From Helicobacter burdigaliensis (lineage in GTDB: Bacteria > Campylobacterota > Campylobacteria > Campylobacterales > Helicobacteraceae), in the NCBI RefSeq assembly GCF_003670295.1, contig NZ_QXJG01000016.1, positions 1 to 35,278 of the forward strand: a stretch of 35,278 bases of DNA, in the 5' to 3' direction. This document shows, piece by piece, positions 1 through 9,855 of this stretch (position 1 is the stretch's first letter; each line of letters starts with the position of its first letter). Made by a program: the position numbers and the translations under genes. Below the pieces are notes generated by a model. It was not told the origin of the DNA, made no database searches, and saw only the letters and a program-made list of their open reading frames with translations.

Positions 1-73
1 CCCCCTTATTTTTTGCTTAAATTAATCTATAAGTAGTGTCTAAGATTTGTTTTAGGTATTTTGATGATTCTTT

Positions 74-688
74 TTAGAATGTGTAAAAAGGCAAAGAAGA
101 AAAGGATTGATAAGCTTCGCTAAAAAGCAAAAGAGCAAAGATAAAAAAAATCACTACACAAACCTTATCAATCTTATCAAAAAGTGTGTTTGTGATGAAT
201 CTTCTTAGGTTGAGTGCTAAAAAGATAATGCATAAAAATGCTAAAGAAAGGCTAACTAAAAGCACTGAAAGGCTAAGTTCCAAGTCTTTTTGAATAAAGG
301 GAGTGATAATGAGCATAAAAAACAAAATTGCTTTGGGGTTGGAGAGATTTACAAATAATCCTTTAAAATAAAGCGTTTTTGATTTATGTGTCTTGTGGTT
401 AAAATCAATTTTATTTTTAGGCTTTTTATAAAGTATATAGGCAATATAGCTTAGATAGATTCCGCCCACCAAGCTTAAGATTCCCTCAATCAATGCACCT
501 CTTAAAAAATGTGCAAATCCAAAATAGATTAAGCTAAGATAGATAATCCAGCCACTAAAAATCCCTAAAAAAGATAAAATACCAGCCCTAGCTCCTAAAG
601 CAAGTGTGTTTCTAAGCACAAACAAAATATCAGGTCCGGGTGTAATTGCAGTGATGAATCCCACCGCAAATAAAGCTAAAAGTTCCAT
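74..688 (-). CDS. LysE/RhtB-family amino-acid exporter
   Basis: Predicted inner-membrane exporter of the LysE/RhtB superfamily, which expels amino acids or similar small metabolites. The 204-residue length and about six hydrophobic segments fit the family. The family hallmark TPGPDILFVLRN lies at about residues 16-27 and a second conserved block, NPKAILFF, near the middle. The start lies only 4 bp after the pyrB stop, so it is probably translated from the pyrB message. Substrate cannot be read from sequence; homoserine/threonine or lysine exporters are the closest well-known relatives. No strong terminator is visible in the 73 bases downstream. Confidence 0.88.
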   Translation of the reverse strand: MELLALFAVGFITAITPGPDILFVLRNTLALGARAGILSFLGIFSGWIIYLSLIYFGFAHFLRGALIEGILSLVGGIYLSYIAYILYKKPKNKIDFNHKTHKSKTLYFKGLFVNLSNPKAILFFMLIITPFIQKDLELSLSVLLVSLSLAFLCIIFLALNLRRFITNTLFDKIDKVCVVIFFIFALLLFSEAYQSFSSLPFYTF

Positions 689-692
689 AGAC

Positions 693-1601
693 TTAAAAAT
701 AAGGGAAGTTTTTAGTGCTTTCTTTGTTTTCTAAGATAAGCTTTTGTAAAACAGCCATTCTAATGGCTACCCCATGCGTTACTTGCTCTAGTACTTTAGA
801 GCGTGGATCTTTTAGCATAGAATCTGAAATGTCAATATTTCTATGCACAGGTCCTGGGTGTAAGAGAATGATATTTCTATCTCCCAAAAGCTCTTTTGTA
901 ATGCAATAATCTCCTGCATAATCTTTTAAACTTGAATAAATAGGCAAGTCGTGGCGTTCTGTTTGGGTGCGTAAGCTCATAATCGCATCTACTTCATCAA
1001 TCACTTCTTTTAAATAAATATGGTGTCTAAGTCTAGTTTTTGGGACAAAATGCGGAGGAGCTACTAAGATGACTTCCATTCCAAAACGCGTTAAAAGTTC
1101 AATATTGCTATTTGCTACTCTTGAGTTTCTAATATCTCCTACAATTGCGATTTTTTTACCTTCTAAATGCCCTAAATGCTTTTTTAGAGTAAGTAAATCT
1201 AGGAGTGCTTGTGTGGGGTGTGCGTGTGCTCCATCGCCTCCATTTACAATAGAGCAAGAAATATATTTGGATAGAAGATTTGGCACTCCAGAACTTTTGT
1301 GCCTTACGATGATGGCACTTGGCATCATAGCGTTTAAATTAGCAGCAGTATCTAGGAGTGTTTCTCCCTTAGAAGTGGAGCTACGCCCTACATCAAGCCT
1401 AACCACGCTTCCTCCTAGCCTTTTAGTGGCAACTTCAAAGCTAGAAAGAGTTCTTGTAGAATTTTCAAAAAAGATTGTGATGATTGTATGTCCTTGTAGG
1501 GTGTTTCTAGGTTTTCCATCTAAAAAAGATTCCGCAACTTCTAAGATTTGTTCTACTTCTTGTTTGTTAAAATCCCTTGTTTCAATTAAATGTCGTGGCA
1601 T
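693..1601 (-). CDS. pyrB: aspartate carbamoyltransferase catalytic subunit
   Basis: Second step of de novo pyrimidine synthesis: carbamoyl phosphate plus L-aspartate gives N-carbamoyl-aspartate. The 302-residue length is normal for the catalytic chain. The carbamoyl-phosphate signature STRT is at residues 48-51, the SSTSKGE loop at about 74-80, HPTQ at 127-130, and HPGPVHRN near 248. No pyrI regulatory subunit gene is nearby. The start is supported by an AAAGGGA ribosome site just upstream and a TATAAT-like box at 1642-1647 on the same strand. It is the first gene of a two-gene unit with the LysE-type exporter. I recall pyrB lying close to tlyA and ribF in Helicobacter pylori as well; here it is divergently oriented from them with ugd between. 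Confidence 0.96.
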   Translation of the reverse strand: MPRHLIETRDFNKQEVEQILEVAESFLDGKPRNTLQGHTIITIFFENSTRTLSSFEVATKRLGGSVVRLDVGRSSTSKGETLLDTAANLNAMMPSAIIVRHKSSGVPNLLSKYISCSIVNGGDGAHAHPTQALLDLLTLKKHLGHLEGKKIAIVGDIRNSRVANSNIELLTRFGMEVILVAPPHFVPKTRLRHHIYLKEVIDEVDAIMSLRTQTERHDLPIYSSLKDYAGDYCITKELLGDRNIILLHPGPVHRNIDISDSMLKDPRSKVLEQVTHGVAIRMAVLQKLILENKESTKNFPYF

Positions 1602-1641
1602 TTGCTAATCCCTTTGCTTAGATTAAAGAAGAAATGCTAAA

Positions 1642-1647
1642 ATTATA
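1642..1647 (-). promoter_or_regulatory. -10 box of pyrB
   Basis: On the minus strand this reads TATAAT, about 40 bases upstream of the pyrB start, in the 122-bp divergent gap between pyrB and ugd. No convincing -35 is seen, which is usual for sigma-70 promoters in this group. Confidence 0.5.
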
Positions 1648-1723
1648 AATTTAATTTTCTTTAAGTTCCCTTTTAAATAGAGAGAATTTTAAGGATAAAT
1701 ACTTCTTTGAATAAGGTTTTTAT

Positions 1724-3049
1724 GTGAATATAGCAGTAGTTGGGACGGGTTATGTAGGATTAGTGAGTGGTGCTTGTTTTGCTGAGATGGGTAATAGGGT
1801 GTATTGCATTGATGTGGATAAAGAAAAAATTGAAAAATTAAAAAAGGGCATTATTCCTATTTATGAACCCGGATTAGAAGAAATCGTGCAAAATAATATA
1901 GAAAATCAAAATTTATTTTTTAGCACGGATTTAAAAGAGGGTTTAGAAAACTGCTCTATTGTGTTTTTAGCAGTTGGCACTCCTACAAAAGAAGATGGGG
2001 GGGCAAACTTAGAGTATTTGTTTAATGCTGCAAAAGAGATAGGGAAAAACTTCAAAAAACCCCTTTTAGTGGTCAATAAATCCACCGTGCCTGTGGGAAG
2101 CGCACAAGAGGTTAAAAAAATCATTCAAGAAGCATTAAAAAATAGGGGAGAAAATATAGAATTTAGCGTAGCAAGTAATCCTGAATTTTTAAAAGAGGGC
2201 GATGCGGTAAATGACTTTTTAAAGCCAGATAGGATTGTAATAGGAGCGGATGATGTTTTTGCAAAAGAGCTTTTAAGTGAGCTTTATGCACCTTTTAGCG
2301 TAAATAGAGATAAAATTATCTTTATGGATATAAAAAGTGCGGAGATGACAAAATATGCAGCAAATGCGATGCTAGCCACAAAAATAAGTTTTATGAATGA
2401 AATGGCAAATATTTGTGAGAGAGTGGGGGCAAATATCAACGATGTAAGAAAAGGAATAGGTAGTGATAAACGCATAGGATATAGCTTTATTTATGCGGGT
2501 TGTGGCTATGGGGGGAGCTGCTTTCCTAAAGATGTGAGAGCTTTAATTAAAAGTGCAGAAGATGTAGGGGTGAATGCAAAACTCATCAAAGCAGTAGAAA
2601 AAGTAAATGAAGAGCAAAAAAAAGTGCTTGTTAAAAAGGTTGTAGAGCATTTTGGGGAGGATTTAAGCTCAAGATGTTTTGCACTTTGGGGGCTTAGCTT
2701 TAAGCCTGAAACTGATGATATGAGAGAGGCAACTTCTATTGTTTTAATCAATGAGTTAGTAGCTAGAGGGGCTTGTTTTAGGGTTTATGATCCAAAAGCT
2801 ATGGAGGAGGCTAAAAAGTATTATTTAAAAGATATTCCTAATGTGCGTTATGAAAAAAATAAATACGATACCCTAGAAAATAGCGATGCGATGATTTTGG
2901 TAACAGAATGGAAAGAGTTTAGAAGTCCTGATTTTGAAGAAATTAAAATGCGACTTAAAAATCCAGTGATTTTTGATGGTAGAAATCAATACAATGGAGA
3001 AAAATTAAGGGAGAATGGAATAATTTATTATGGGATTGGAGTAAAATGA
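1724..3049 (+). CDS. ugd: UDP-glucose 6-dehydrogenase
   Basis: Oxidises UDP-glucose twice with NAD+ to UDP-glucuronate, a precursor for surface polysaccharide. The N-terminal Rossmann motif is GTGYVGL (residues 7-13), and the catalytic Cys266 is in GYGGSCFPKD (261-270). The central dimerisation helix and the C-terminal UDP-binding domain are present; 441 residues is the usual length. The start is GTG at 1724, partly overlapping an ATG at 1722 that is followed directly by TGA, with TAAGG upstream. A run of seven G (1997-2003) lies in the EDGGAN codons. The stop overlaps the next gene by 4 bp (ATGA), so the two are translationally coupled. A related UDP-mannose dehydrogenase is less likely given the sequence around the catalytic cysteine. 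Confidence 0.93.
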   Translation: MNIAVVGTGYVGLVSGACFAEMGNRVYCIDVDKEKIEKLKKGIIPIYEPGLEEIVQNNIENQNLFFSTDLKEGLENCSIVFLAVGTPTKEDGGANLEYLFNAAKEIGKNFKKPLLVVNKSTVPVGSAQEVKKIIQEALKNRGENIEFSVASNPEFLKEGDAVNDFLKPDRIVIGADDVFAKELLSELYAPFSVNRDKIIFMDIKSAEMTKYAANAMLATKISFMNEMANICERVGANINDVRKGIGSDKRIGYSFIYAGCGYGGSCFPKDVRALIKSAEDVGVNAKLIKAVEKVNEEQKKVLVKKVVEHFGEDLSSRCFALWGLSFKPETDDMREATSIVLINELVARGACFRVYDPKAMEEAKKYYLKDIPNVRYEKNKYDTLENSDAMILVTEWKEFRSPDFEEIKMRLKNPVIFDGRNQYNGEKLRENGIIYYGIGVK

Positions 3050-3564
3050 AAAATTTTTTGTGGTTTTTAGTTTTGTTTTTTATGGGTTGTGAGGGAGCAA
3101 AATTTACCCTTGCTCCTAGCAAACCTCAAGAATCTTATGTCCAAGCTACAAGAAAAACAGAGCTAACATATGAAAATAGAACGCAAATTGTGCTTGTGGC
3201 TACGCATTTAAATGCTTATGATATAAAAAAATATCCAAAAGAAGAAGGGGAAGTTTTTTTAATCGATGTGTATGAGGGGGTAAATGCTAAAAATAATAGC
3301 GATGAAAAAGGCTTTTTAAACAATCATTATTCTTTAAGATTAGCAAATGGGGATACTCCTTTAGAATTTAAAATGCTTAAAAAAGAGGAATTAGAGCCTA
3401 TTATGCAAGAGAATGCAACAAGGTGGGGGGAATATTATTTAGTAAAATTTCCTATGCAAAATAAGCGTGATAGAGATAGATTAGTTTTGATACTTTCTCA
3501 CCCAAAATATGGCGAAAACCTAATGAGCTTTGGATTTAAGGCAAAATTGGATGCGACTAGATAA
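3046..3564 (+). CDS. small predicted lipoprotein, function unknown
   Basis: A 172-residue protein with a short basic N-terminus, a hydrophobic stretch and the lipobox FFMGC, giving lipidation at Cys15. The mature part is soluble, mixed alpha/beta in look, and rich in charged residues, with no motif I recognise. It starts in a 4-bp ATGA overlap with ugd and ends 14 bases inside tlyA, so it is in the middle of a coupled operon. From memory H. pylori also carries an uncharacterised small gene between pyrB and tlyA, so this may be its counterpart; that is not proven here. A role in the cell envelope is inferred only from the lipobox. Confidence 0.75.
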   Translation: MKNFLWFLVLFFMGCEGAKFTLAPSKPQESYVQATRKTELTYENRTQIVLVATHLNAYDIKKYPKEEGEVFLIDVYEGVNAKNNSDEKGFLNNHYSLRLANGDTPLEFKMLKKEELEPIMQENATRWGEYYLVKFPMQNKRDRDRLVLILSHPKYGENLMSFGFKAKLDATR

Positions 3565-4267
3565 AGAGTGTCTTAAAAGGGGTTTGCTAGATTCAAGAAA
3601 TAAAGTTCAAGAATTTATTTTAAAGGGATTTGTTTTTGTAAATGGAAAAGTGTGCTATAAAAATTCTTTAGAAGTGAGCCAAAAAGACTTTATAGAGTTA
3701 AAAGCACAAAAGATTTTTGTAAGTAGGGCTGGAGAGAAACTTTATTATTTTTTAAAAGAAAAGCAAGATTTTATCTCTCTAAAGGACAAAAAGGCATTAG
3801 ATGTTGGCTCTAGCACAGGGGGTTTTACGCAAGTTTTATTAGAGCTAGGTGCAAAAAGAATCGTATGTGTAGATGTGGGAAAAGATCAGCTCCACACAAG
3901 CTTAAAAGAGAATGAAAAAGTAGAGTTGCATGAAAAAATGGATATTAGAGATTTTATAACCAATGAAAATTTTGAAGTGGTAGTGTGTGATGTGTCTTTT
4001 ATCTCATTAGAGCAGATTCTAACTAGTTTGCAAAAATTTGCTGCTTCTTGGCTGATTTTGCTCTTTAAACCTCAATTTGAAGTAGGAAAAGAGGCTAAAC
4101 GCAACAAAAAAGGTGTGGTGCAAGAGGAGCAAAAAATACAAGCAAAATTAGAACTAATTTTAAAGCAATTAGAGCAAATTGGTTTTAAAATTAGATTTGT
4201 AGAAAAATCCAAAGTGAAAGGCAAGGAAGGCAATGAGGAGTTTTTTATCGCTGCTAAAAGATTATAA
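3551..4267 (+). CDS. tlyA: TlyA-type rRNA 2'-O-methyltransferase (haemolysin A family)
   Basis: TlyA-family enzymes methylate the 2'-OH of cytidines in 16S and/or 23S rRNA, which affects capreomycin sensitivity; in Campylobacter and Helicobacter they are also linked with haemolysis and adherence. The protein has an N-terminal S4 RNA-binding domain (about 1-60), the linker VSRAGEKL, and a FtsJ/RrmJ-like domain with the SAM motif DVGSSTGGFTQVLL near residue 85. I place the start at ATG 3551 (MRLDKECLKRGLL...), which matches the usual family N-terminus, rather than at an in-frame ATG at 3530. This gives 238 residues and a 14-bp overlap with the lipoprotein gene. The C-terminus overlaps ribF by 35 bp. 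Confidence 0.9.
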   Translation: MRLDKECLKRGLLDSRNKVQEFILKGFVFVNGKVCYKNSLEVSQKDFIELKAQKIFVSRAGEKLYYFLKEKQDFISLKDKKALDVGSSTGGFTQVLLELGAKRIVCVDVGKDQLHTSLKENEKVELHEKMDIRDFITNENFEVVVCDVSFISLEQILTSLQKFAASWLILLFKPQFEVGKEAKRNKKGVVQEEQKIQAKLELILKQLEQIGFKIRFVEKSKVKGKEGNEEFFIAAKRL

Positions 4268-5105
4268 AGAAGCTAGTAGGATTACAAATATAGCATTAGG
4301 GAAGTTTGATGGAATGCATAGGGCGCATCAAGAGCTTTTTAAAGAGCTAAAAGAGGGGGGTGCGATTTTATGTATTGAAAAAGATAATGGAGGACTTTTG
4401 CCTAAACAATATAGGGATTTTTATTCTAATTTTCCTATTTATCATTTGAATTTAGAAGTGGTAAGAGAAAAGAATGATAGGGAATTTGTTTGCTTTTTAA
4501 AAGAAGTTTTGCCAAACCTAAATACAATCATTGTGGGCTATGATTTTAGATTTGGAAAAAATAGGTATTATTATACTTTTGATTTACAAAGCAGTTTTGA
4601 AGGAAGGGTGATTGTAGTAGATGAGGTGTTTTATAAGAAGCTTTCTGTTCATAGTGGTTTAATTAAAGAATTGCTGATTAATGGAAATTTAAAACAAGCT
4701 AATAAATTGCTAGGTAGAGATTATGAGATTAGAGGGAAGATTATTAAAGGACAGGGTTTAGGAAAAAGGGAGCTTTATGCGACAATTAATTTAGAAAATG
4801 ATGGATTTATTCTCCCTCAAGAGGGGGTTTATGCGGGATTTGTCCAGTTAGGCAAACAAAGCAAAGAGAGCAAAAAATACCCTTCTGTTATTTTTTTAGG
4901 CAATCGTGTAAGCACAGATAAGAGCTTTGCGATTGAAGGGCATTTGCTAGGTGAAGAGATAGAAGTGAATGAAAAAGAAGCGGGATTTTATTTTGTTAAA
5001 AAGATTAGAGAAAATCAAAAATTTGAAGATTTAAAAGAGCTAAAGGCTCAAATTGCAGAAGATATTGCAAAAGCCTATAAAATTTTAAAGGTAAATCATG
5101 GATAA
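4233..5105 (+). CDS. ribF: bifunctional riboflavin kinase / FAD synthetase
   Basis: Makes FMN from riboflavin and ATP, then FAD from FMN. The N-terminal nucleotidyltransferase motif is GKFDGMHRAH (residues 23-32), a variant of GxFDGxHxGH. The C-terminal kinase domain holds GQGLGKRELYATINL and the EGVYAGF segment. The common PTAN kinase motif is replaced by YATIN, a divergence I believe is shared by Helicobacter relatives. 290 residues is slightly shorter than the 310 of E. coli. The start ATG lies within tlyA, preceded by AAGGAAGG at 4223-4230; the 35-bp overlap implies coupled translation. It overlaps cmoA by 8 bp. Confidence 0.92.
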   Translation: MRSFLSLLKDYKEASRITNIALGKFDGMHRAHQELFKELKEGGAILCIEKDNGGLLPKQYRDFYSNFPIYHLNLEVVREKNDREFVCFLKEVLPNLNTIIVGYDFRFGKNRYYYTFDLQSSFEGRVIVVDEVFYKKLSVHSGLIKELLINGNLKQANKLLGRDYEIRGKIIKGQGLGKRELYATINLENDGFILPQEGVYAGFVQLGKQSKESKKYPSVIFLGNRVSTDKSFAIEGHLLGEEIEVNEKEAGFYFVKKIRENQKFEDLKELKAQIAEDIAKAYKILKVNHG

Positions 5106-5805
5106 AGTCTTTACAAATCCATTAGAAAAGCAATTTGAATTTGATGAGCGTGTCGCGGGTGTTTTTGATGATATGATAAGTCGTTCTGTGCCTTTTTATA
5201 AGGAAGTTTTAGAGCTTAGTGCGGATTTTGCACTTAGCTATGCAAAAGAAAATAGTGTAGTATTGGATTTGGGGACTTCTACAGGTGCTATGCTTTTAGC
5301 TCTTGCTTCAAGAGCGAACAAAAAGCTAAATTTATATGGAATGGATAATTCTAAAAGTATGTTAGAATATGCGAGAAAAAAGCTTGATGCTTATGGAATG
5401 GAAGCAAAGCTTATTTGTGGGGATATTGTGAGTGAGGATTTTCCACAAAGTGATGTGATTATTTCTAATTACACTTTACAATTTATCCGCCCAATGCAGA
5501 GAGAAAAACTGGTGCAAAAGATTTATAACGCACTAAATAATAAGGGAGTTTTTATTTTTTCAGAAAAGGTGATTAGCGAAAACAAGACGCTTGATTTTAA
5601 AATGATTTCTTATTATTTAGAGAGCAAGAAAAAGCAAGGTTATAGTGAGTTTGAGATTAGTAAAAAAAGAGAAGCATTAGAAAATGTGCTTATCCCCTAT
5701 ACAGAAGAAGAAAATAGAAAAATGTTGCAAAATTGTGGATTTTATCATATAGAAACTCTTTTTAGATGGGTAAATTTTGCTACATTTATAGCTTTTAAGG
5801 AATGA
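5098..5805 (+). CDS. cmoA: carboxy-S-adenosyl-L-methionine synthase
   Basis: CmoA makes carboxy-SAM from SAM and prephenate; CmoB then uses it to build 5-oxyacetyl-uridine at position 34 of tRNAs, widening wobble decoding. The sequence has the CmoA-type start (FDERVAGVFDDMISRSVPFY), the SAM-binding motif LDLGTSTGAML at about residue 55, and the typical SNYTLQFIRP segment; 235 residues fits. It overlaps ribF by 8 bp and dapE by 4 bp. No cmoB is seen in this window, so its partner should be elsewhere. A general class I methyltransferase is the fallback, but the N-terminal and mid-protein blocks are diagnostic. Confidence 0.92.
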   Translation: MDKVFTNPLEKQFEFDERVAGVFDDMISRSVPFYKEVLELSADFALSYAKENSVVLDLGTSTGAMLLALASRANKKLNLYGMDNSKSMLEYARKKLDAYGMEAKLICGDIVSEDFPQSDVIISNYTLQFIRPMQREKLVQKIYNALNNKGVFIFSEKVISENKTLDFKMISYYLESKKKQGYSEFEISKKREALENVLIPYTEEENRKMLQNCGFYHIETLFRWVNFATFIAFKE

Positions 5806-6917
5806 AAATGAATGAAATAGAGATTTTAAAAAAGTTAATAAGTTACCCCACAATCACTCCACAAGAGTGCGGTATTTATGAATTTGTAAAAGAAATTTTG
5901 CCTTCTTTTAAGGTAAAAGAGTTTCATAAAAATGGCATAAAGAATCTTTTTTTGTATAAAGAGTTTAAAGAGAGCAAAAGCAATCATCATCTTTGCTTTG
6001 CAGGGCATATTGATGTGGTGCCAGCAGGTGAGGGTTGGGAGAGTGATCCTTTTATCCCGCTTGTAAAAGAAGGATATATTTATGGTAGAGGCACACAAGA
6101 TATGAAAGGGGGCGTGGCAGCGTTTTTAAGTGCAGTTTGTGAGCTTGAAAAAAAAGGTGATTTTAAAATCCTTTCTATTTTGCTTACAAGTGATGAAGAG
6201 GGAGAGGCGATCTATGGCACAAAATATGTCTTAGAAGAGTTAAAAAAGCAAGATTTTTTGCCACATTTTGCAATTGTAGCAGAACCTACAAGCTTAAAAG
6301 AGTTTGGCGATATGATAAAAATAGGGCGTAGGGGTTCTATTAATGGGGTTTTAAAGATTTTAGGGAAGCAAGGGCATGTAGCCTATCCTAGTAAATGCAT
6401 TAATCCGCTTGATTTTTTAGCACAAGTCTTGCCTAAAATTTCGGGATTTAATTTAGATGAGGGGAGTTGTGGGTTTGAGCCTAGTAAGATTGTGATTACG
6501 GATATTCGTGGAGGAATGGAAGTTGTAAATGTTACACCCAATGAAGTGAAAATTATGTTTAATATTAGAAATTCCCCAAGCACGACTTTAGAAGATGTGA
6601 AAAGGCATTTTGCGACTATTTTAAAAGATATTCCCCATAAACTAGAGCTAAAGCAAAGTTCCAAACCCTTTTTAACAAATAAAGAAAGTAAAATTGCACT
6701 AAAAATGCAAGAAGCTTTGAAACAAATCAATGGATTTTTACCTGCTTTAAGCACAGGTGGAGGCACAAGCGATGCGAGATATTTTGCTGAATTTGGAGTA
6801 GAAGTAATAGAATGCGGGGTGGTAAATGATAAAATCCATTCTCTTAATGAATGCGTTAAAATGAGTGAGATAACTGCACTTAAGCAATGTTTTAAAGAGC
6901 TTTTAGAGAAGTTTTAG
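5802..6917 (+). CDS. dapE: succinyl-diaminopimelate desuccinylase
   Basis: Hydrolyses N-succinyl-LL-2,6-diaminopimelate to LL-diaminopimelate in lysine and peptidoglycan synthesis. It is a di-zinc M20 peptidase-family enzyme. Metal and catalytic motifs are visible: GHIDVVP (His69, Asp71), GRGTQDMKGG (Asp100), TSDEEGEA (Glu132, Glu133), STGGGTSDARY and HSLNE near the C-terminus. Length is 371 residues. The ATG at 5802 overlaps the cmoA stop as ATGA; an in-frame ATG at 5808 is an equally possible start and would shorten the protein by two residues. It is the last gene of the overlapping ugd-dapE unit. Confidence 0.95.
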   Translation: MKMNEIEILKKLISYPTITPQECGIYEFVKEILPSFKVKEFHKNGIKNLFLYKEFKESKSNHHLCFAGHIDVVPAGEGWESDPFIPLVKEGYIYGRGTQDMKGGVAAFLSAVCELEKKGDFKILSILLTSDEEGEAIYGTKYVLEELKKQDFLPHFAIVAEPTSLKEFGDMIKIGRRGSINGVLKILGKQGHVAYPSKCINPLDFLAQVLPKISGFNLDEGSCGFEPSKIVITDIRGGMEVVNVTPNEVKIMFNIRNSPSTTLEDVKRHFATILKDIPHKLELKQSSKPFLTNKESKIALKMQEALKQINGFLPALSTGGGTSDARYFAEFGVEVIECGVVNDKIHSLNECVKMSEITALKQCFKELLEKF

Positions 6918-6982
6918 AAAGTTTTTTTAAAAGCTTATAGTGTTTTAGGCTTTTCTTAAGGCGTGATTTTAGATAAAAAAAG

Positions 6983-6988
6983 TAGAAT
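6983..6988 (+). promoter_or_regulatory. -10 box of alaS
   Basis: TAGAAT in the 99-bp gap between dapE and alaS, 28 bases before the alaS ATG, with the ribosome site GAAGGT at 7005-7010 between. It suggests alaS has its own promoter. Confidence 0.45.
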
Positions 6989-7016
6989 TGTGAAATTTTT
7001 TAATGAAGGTAAATAA

Positions 7017-9584
7017 ATGAAAAAAGATGTAAGAGCCTTATATTTAGAATTTTTTAAAAATAAGGGGCATAAGATTTATCCCTCTATGCCTCTAGTGCCA
7101 GATGATGCGAGCTTGCTTTTTACAAATGCGGGAATGGTGCAGTTTAAGGACATTTTCACAGGTAAAATCCCTGTGCCTACACCCAATATCGCTACAAGCT
7201 CACAACTATGTATCCGTGCAGGTGGTAAGCATAATGATTTAGAAAATGTGGGCTACACTTCAAGACACCATACTCTTTTTGAAATGCTTGGAAATTTTAG
7301 TTTTGGAGCATATTTTAAAAAAGAAGCTATTGCTTATGCGTGGGAGTTTGTAACAGAAGTTTTAGGCTTTAGCAAAGAGGTGCTTTATGTAACTGTGCAT
7401 GAAAGTGATGATGAGGCGTTTAATCTATGGTGTGCGCATATTGATCCAAGCAGAATTAAAAGAATGGGGGATAAAGATAACTTTTGGCAGATGGGAGATA
7501 CAGGACCTTGTGGGCCATGTAGTGAAATCTTTGTAGATCAAGGCGAGGAATTTTTTAATTCTAGTGAAGATTATTTTGGGGGCGATGGCGATAGATTTTT
7601 AGAGATTTGGAATCTTGTTTTTATGCAGTATGAAAGAGATGAAAGTGGGAAGCTAACGCCACTGCCTAAGCCTAGCATTGATACAGGAATGGGGCTAGAG
7701 CGTGTAATGGCACTGCTAGAGGGAAAAAGAAGTAATTTTGATTCCTCACTTTTTATGCCACTTATCAAAAAAGTTGAAGAGATCACAGGGGTAAAATACA
7801 TTTATGAAAGTGGTGCGAGTTTTAGGGTGATTGCAGATCATGCTAGAGCGGTAGCATTTTTACTCGCACAAGGGGTAAATTTTGATAAAGAGGGTAGGGG
7901 CTATGTATTACGCAGAATTTTAAGGCGTGCGATTAGACATGGATATTTACTAGGGCTTAGAAAACCCTTTTTGTATCAAGTAATAGAAAAAGTATGTGAG
8001 AATATGGGGGAGCATTATGCGTATTTATTAGAGAAGAAAAACGCTATTTTAATGCAATGTAAAAATGAGGAAGAGAGATTTTTTGAAACCATAGAAAATG
8101 GTATGAATCTTTTTAATAAAGAGATTTCTAAGCTAAAGAGCGAAAAAGGCAAAGGAAGCTTTAGTGGAGAGGTTGCTTTTAGGCTTTATGATACTTATGG
8201 GTTTCCGCTTGATTTAACCCAAGATATGCTAAGAGAAAGTGGGATTGCACTTGATTTAGATGGGTTTGAAGAATGTATGCAAAAGCAAAAAGATTTAGCA
8301 AGGGCAAACTGGAAAGGAAGCCAAGAAGCACAAAAGGAAGGGGATTTTAAAGAGCTATTAAGTGCTTTTGGGGAAAATTCCTTTGTGGGATATACCAAAA
8401 TGCAAGAAAATTCTAAGATTTTAGCACTTTTAGATAGCAATTTTAAAAGAGTAGAGGAGCTTAAGAGTGGAATAGAGGGGTATGTGTTTTTGGATTTTAC
8501 TCCTTTTTATCCAGAGAGTGGGGGACCTATCGGTGATAAAGGGATTTTAAGCTTTGAGGGAAAAGAAATAGCAAAAGTGGTGGATACCAAGAAGTATTTT
8601 GGGCTTAATATTTCTAAAATTAGCACACAAGCGACATTAAAATGTGGTATGCAAGTGCAAAGTGAAGTGGATGGGGAACGCTTTGAGATTGCAAAGCATC
8701 ATAGTGCGACACATCTTTTGCATAAGGCTTTACGAGAGATTTTAGGAGGGCATATCGCACAAGCAGGAAGTTTGGTAGAGGCAAATAGGTTGCGTTTTGA
8801 TTTTTCTCACCCAAAGCCACTCTCCAAAGAAGAGCTAGAAAAAATAGAAATGTGTGTGAATGAAGAGATTTTAAAAGCACATAGTCAAATCACAGAACAA
8901 ATGGGGATTGATGAGGCTAGAGCTAAAGGAGCAATGGCGCTTTTTGGTGAGAAATATGGAGAGGTTGTGCGTGTGGTTTCTTTTGGAGATTCTATTGAGC
9001 TTTGTGGGGGTATTCATGTGGAAAATACAGCCCATATTGGAAGCTTTTATATCATAAAAGAAAGTGGTGTAAGTAGCGGAGTAAGGAGGATTGAAGCGGT
9101 TTGTGGAAAGGCTGGGTATCTCTATGGTAAAAATGCAGTTTTACAAAACGCACAAGCAAAAGAGTTGCTAAAAGCACAGGATTTAATCCAAGGAATTACA
9201 AAATTAAAAGAGCAGCTAAAAAATGCAAAAGATAAGAGTGGCAAGGAAAATATCAATACAAATACATTAAAGATTGAGGATTTTCAAGGGATTAGCCTAG
9301 TAATTAGCCAAACAGATATGGATAATATAAAAGAATGTATTGATGTGTTTAAAAATCAGCATCAAAAGCTTGCAATCTTACTTATTAATCATGAGGGTAA
9401 AATCGCAGCGGGTGTGAAAAATGTGCCTATTAAAGCAGGAAGTTGGGCAAAAGAGGTAGCGCAGGTTATGGGAGGAAATGGCGGTGGGCGTGATGATTTT
9501 GCCACAGCAGGTGGAAAGGATTTAAATAAAATAGAAGAAGCTTTAAAAAGAGCAAAAGATTTTTTTATTGAAAATCTTAGTTAG
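7017..9584 (+). CDS. alaS: alanyl-tRNA synthetase
   Basis: Charges tRNA-Ala with alanine and edits mischarged Ser/Gly. The class II catalytic domain occupies the first half ([14 protein letters not shown] near residues 37-50, the [10 protein letters not shown] region near 91). The editing domain carries the zinc-type motif His562-x3-His566 (HHSATHLLH) and CGGIH at 663-667. The C-terminal DHHA1 domain ends in [15 protein letters not shown]. 855 residues is close to the usual length of about 850-880. The start has a GAAGGT ribosome site 6 bases upstream. It is the last clearly housekeeping gene before the defence island. Confidence 0.98.
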   Translation: MKKDVRALYLEFFKNKGHKIYPSMPLVPDDASLLFTNAGMVQFKDIFTGKIPVPTPNIATSSQLCIRAGGKHNDLENVGYTSRHHTLFEMLGNFSFGAYFKKEAIAYAWEFVTEVLGFSKEVLYVTVHESDDEAFNLWCAHIDPSRIKRMGDKDNFWQMGDTGPCGPCSEIFVDQGEEFFNSSEDYFGGDGDRFLEIWNLVFMQYERDESGKLTPLPKPSIDTGMGLERVMALLEGKRSNFDSSLFMPLIKKVEEITGVKYIYESGASFRVIADHARAVAFLLAQGVNFDKEGRGYVLRRILRRAIRHGYLLGLRKPFLYQVIEKVCENMGEHYAYLLEKKNAILMQCKNEEERFFETIENGMNLFNKEISKLKSEKGKGSFSGEVAFRLYDTYGFPLDLTQDMLRESGIALDLDGFEECMQKQKDLARANWKGSQEAQKEGDFKELLSAFGENSFVGYTKMQENSKILALLDSNFKRVEELKSGIEGYVFLDFTPFYPESGGPIGDKGILSFEGKEIAKVVDTKKYFGLNISKISTQATLKCGMQVQSEVDGERFEIAKHHSATHLLHKALREILGGHIAQAGSLVEANRLRFDFSHPKPLSKEELEKIEMCVNEEILKAHSQITEQMGIDEARAKGAMALFGEKYGEVVRVVSFGDSIELCGGIHVENTAHIGSFYIIKESGVSSGVRRIEAVCGKAGYLYGKNAVLQNAQAKELLKAQDLIQGITKLKEQLKNAKDKSGKENINTNTLKIEDFQGISLVISQTDMDNIKECIDVFKNQHQKLAILLINHEGKIAAGVKNVPIKAGSWAKEVAQVMGGNGGGRDDFATAGGKDLNKIEEALKRAKDFFIENLS

Positions 9585-9605
9585 GGACTTAATTTATCTA
9601 AGGAG

Positions 9606-9619
9606 AGCCATTTTTGGCT
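9606..9619 (+). terminator. weak hairpin after alaS
   Basis: AGCCA / TGGCT with a 4-T loop, starting 22 bases after the alaS stop and followed by TTCATAT. The stem is only 5 bp and the T-run is poor, so termination here is uncertain. Confidence 0.3.
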
Positions 9620-9826
9620 TTCATATAGCTAGACAAAGCATAAGCTTGTAAAATAATGGCGCTAGAGCGAGATTTGCATTTTTTATACTAGACAATACGC
9701 AAAATACAAGATGGGGTTATTAGAGTAAAAATAAATATAAAAATATATTTAAGGATTTTATCGGATTGTATTTTTTGGATTTGCTCTTAAGAATGGATCA
9801 ATATAGACAAAAATATAAAAAATTAT

Positions 9827-9832
9827 TATAAT
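9827..9832 (+). promoter_or_regulatory. -10 box of the defence operon (hsdR)
   Basis: TATAAT 24 bases upstream of the preferred hsdR start. It is the only clear -10 in the 259-bp gap between alaS and hsdR; the rest of that gap holds only short AT-rich stretches and a small palindrome (CGCTAGAGCG near 9662). Confidence 0.5.
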
Positions 9833-9855
9833 TTAAAAAAGTTATGGAGAAAATT

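Noticed and set aside
715-1608. Plus-strand open frames opposite pyrB
   Set aside because: They are antisense to a gene with all catalytic motifs and show no family features.
1997-2003. 7-G tract in ugd as a phase-variation switch
   Set aside because: The run is shorter than the usual variable tracts and encodes the conserved ED-G-G segment; chance is as likely.
9844-9846. ATG 9844 as the hsdR start
   Set aside because: No ribosome site before it, while GGAG is ideally placed for ATG 9856.
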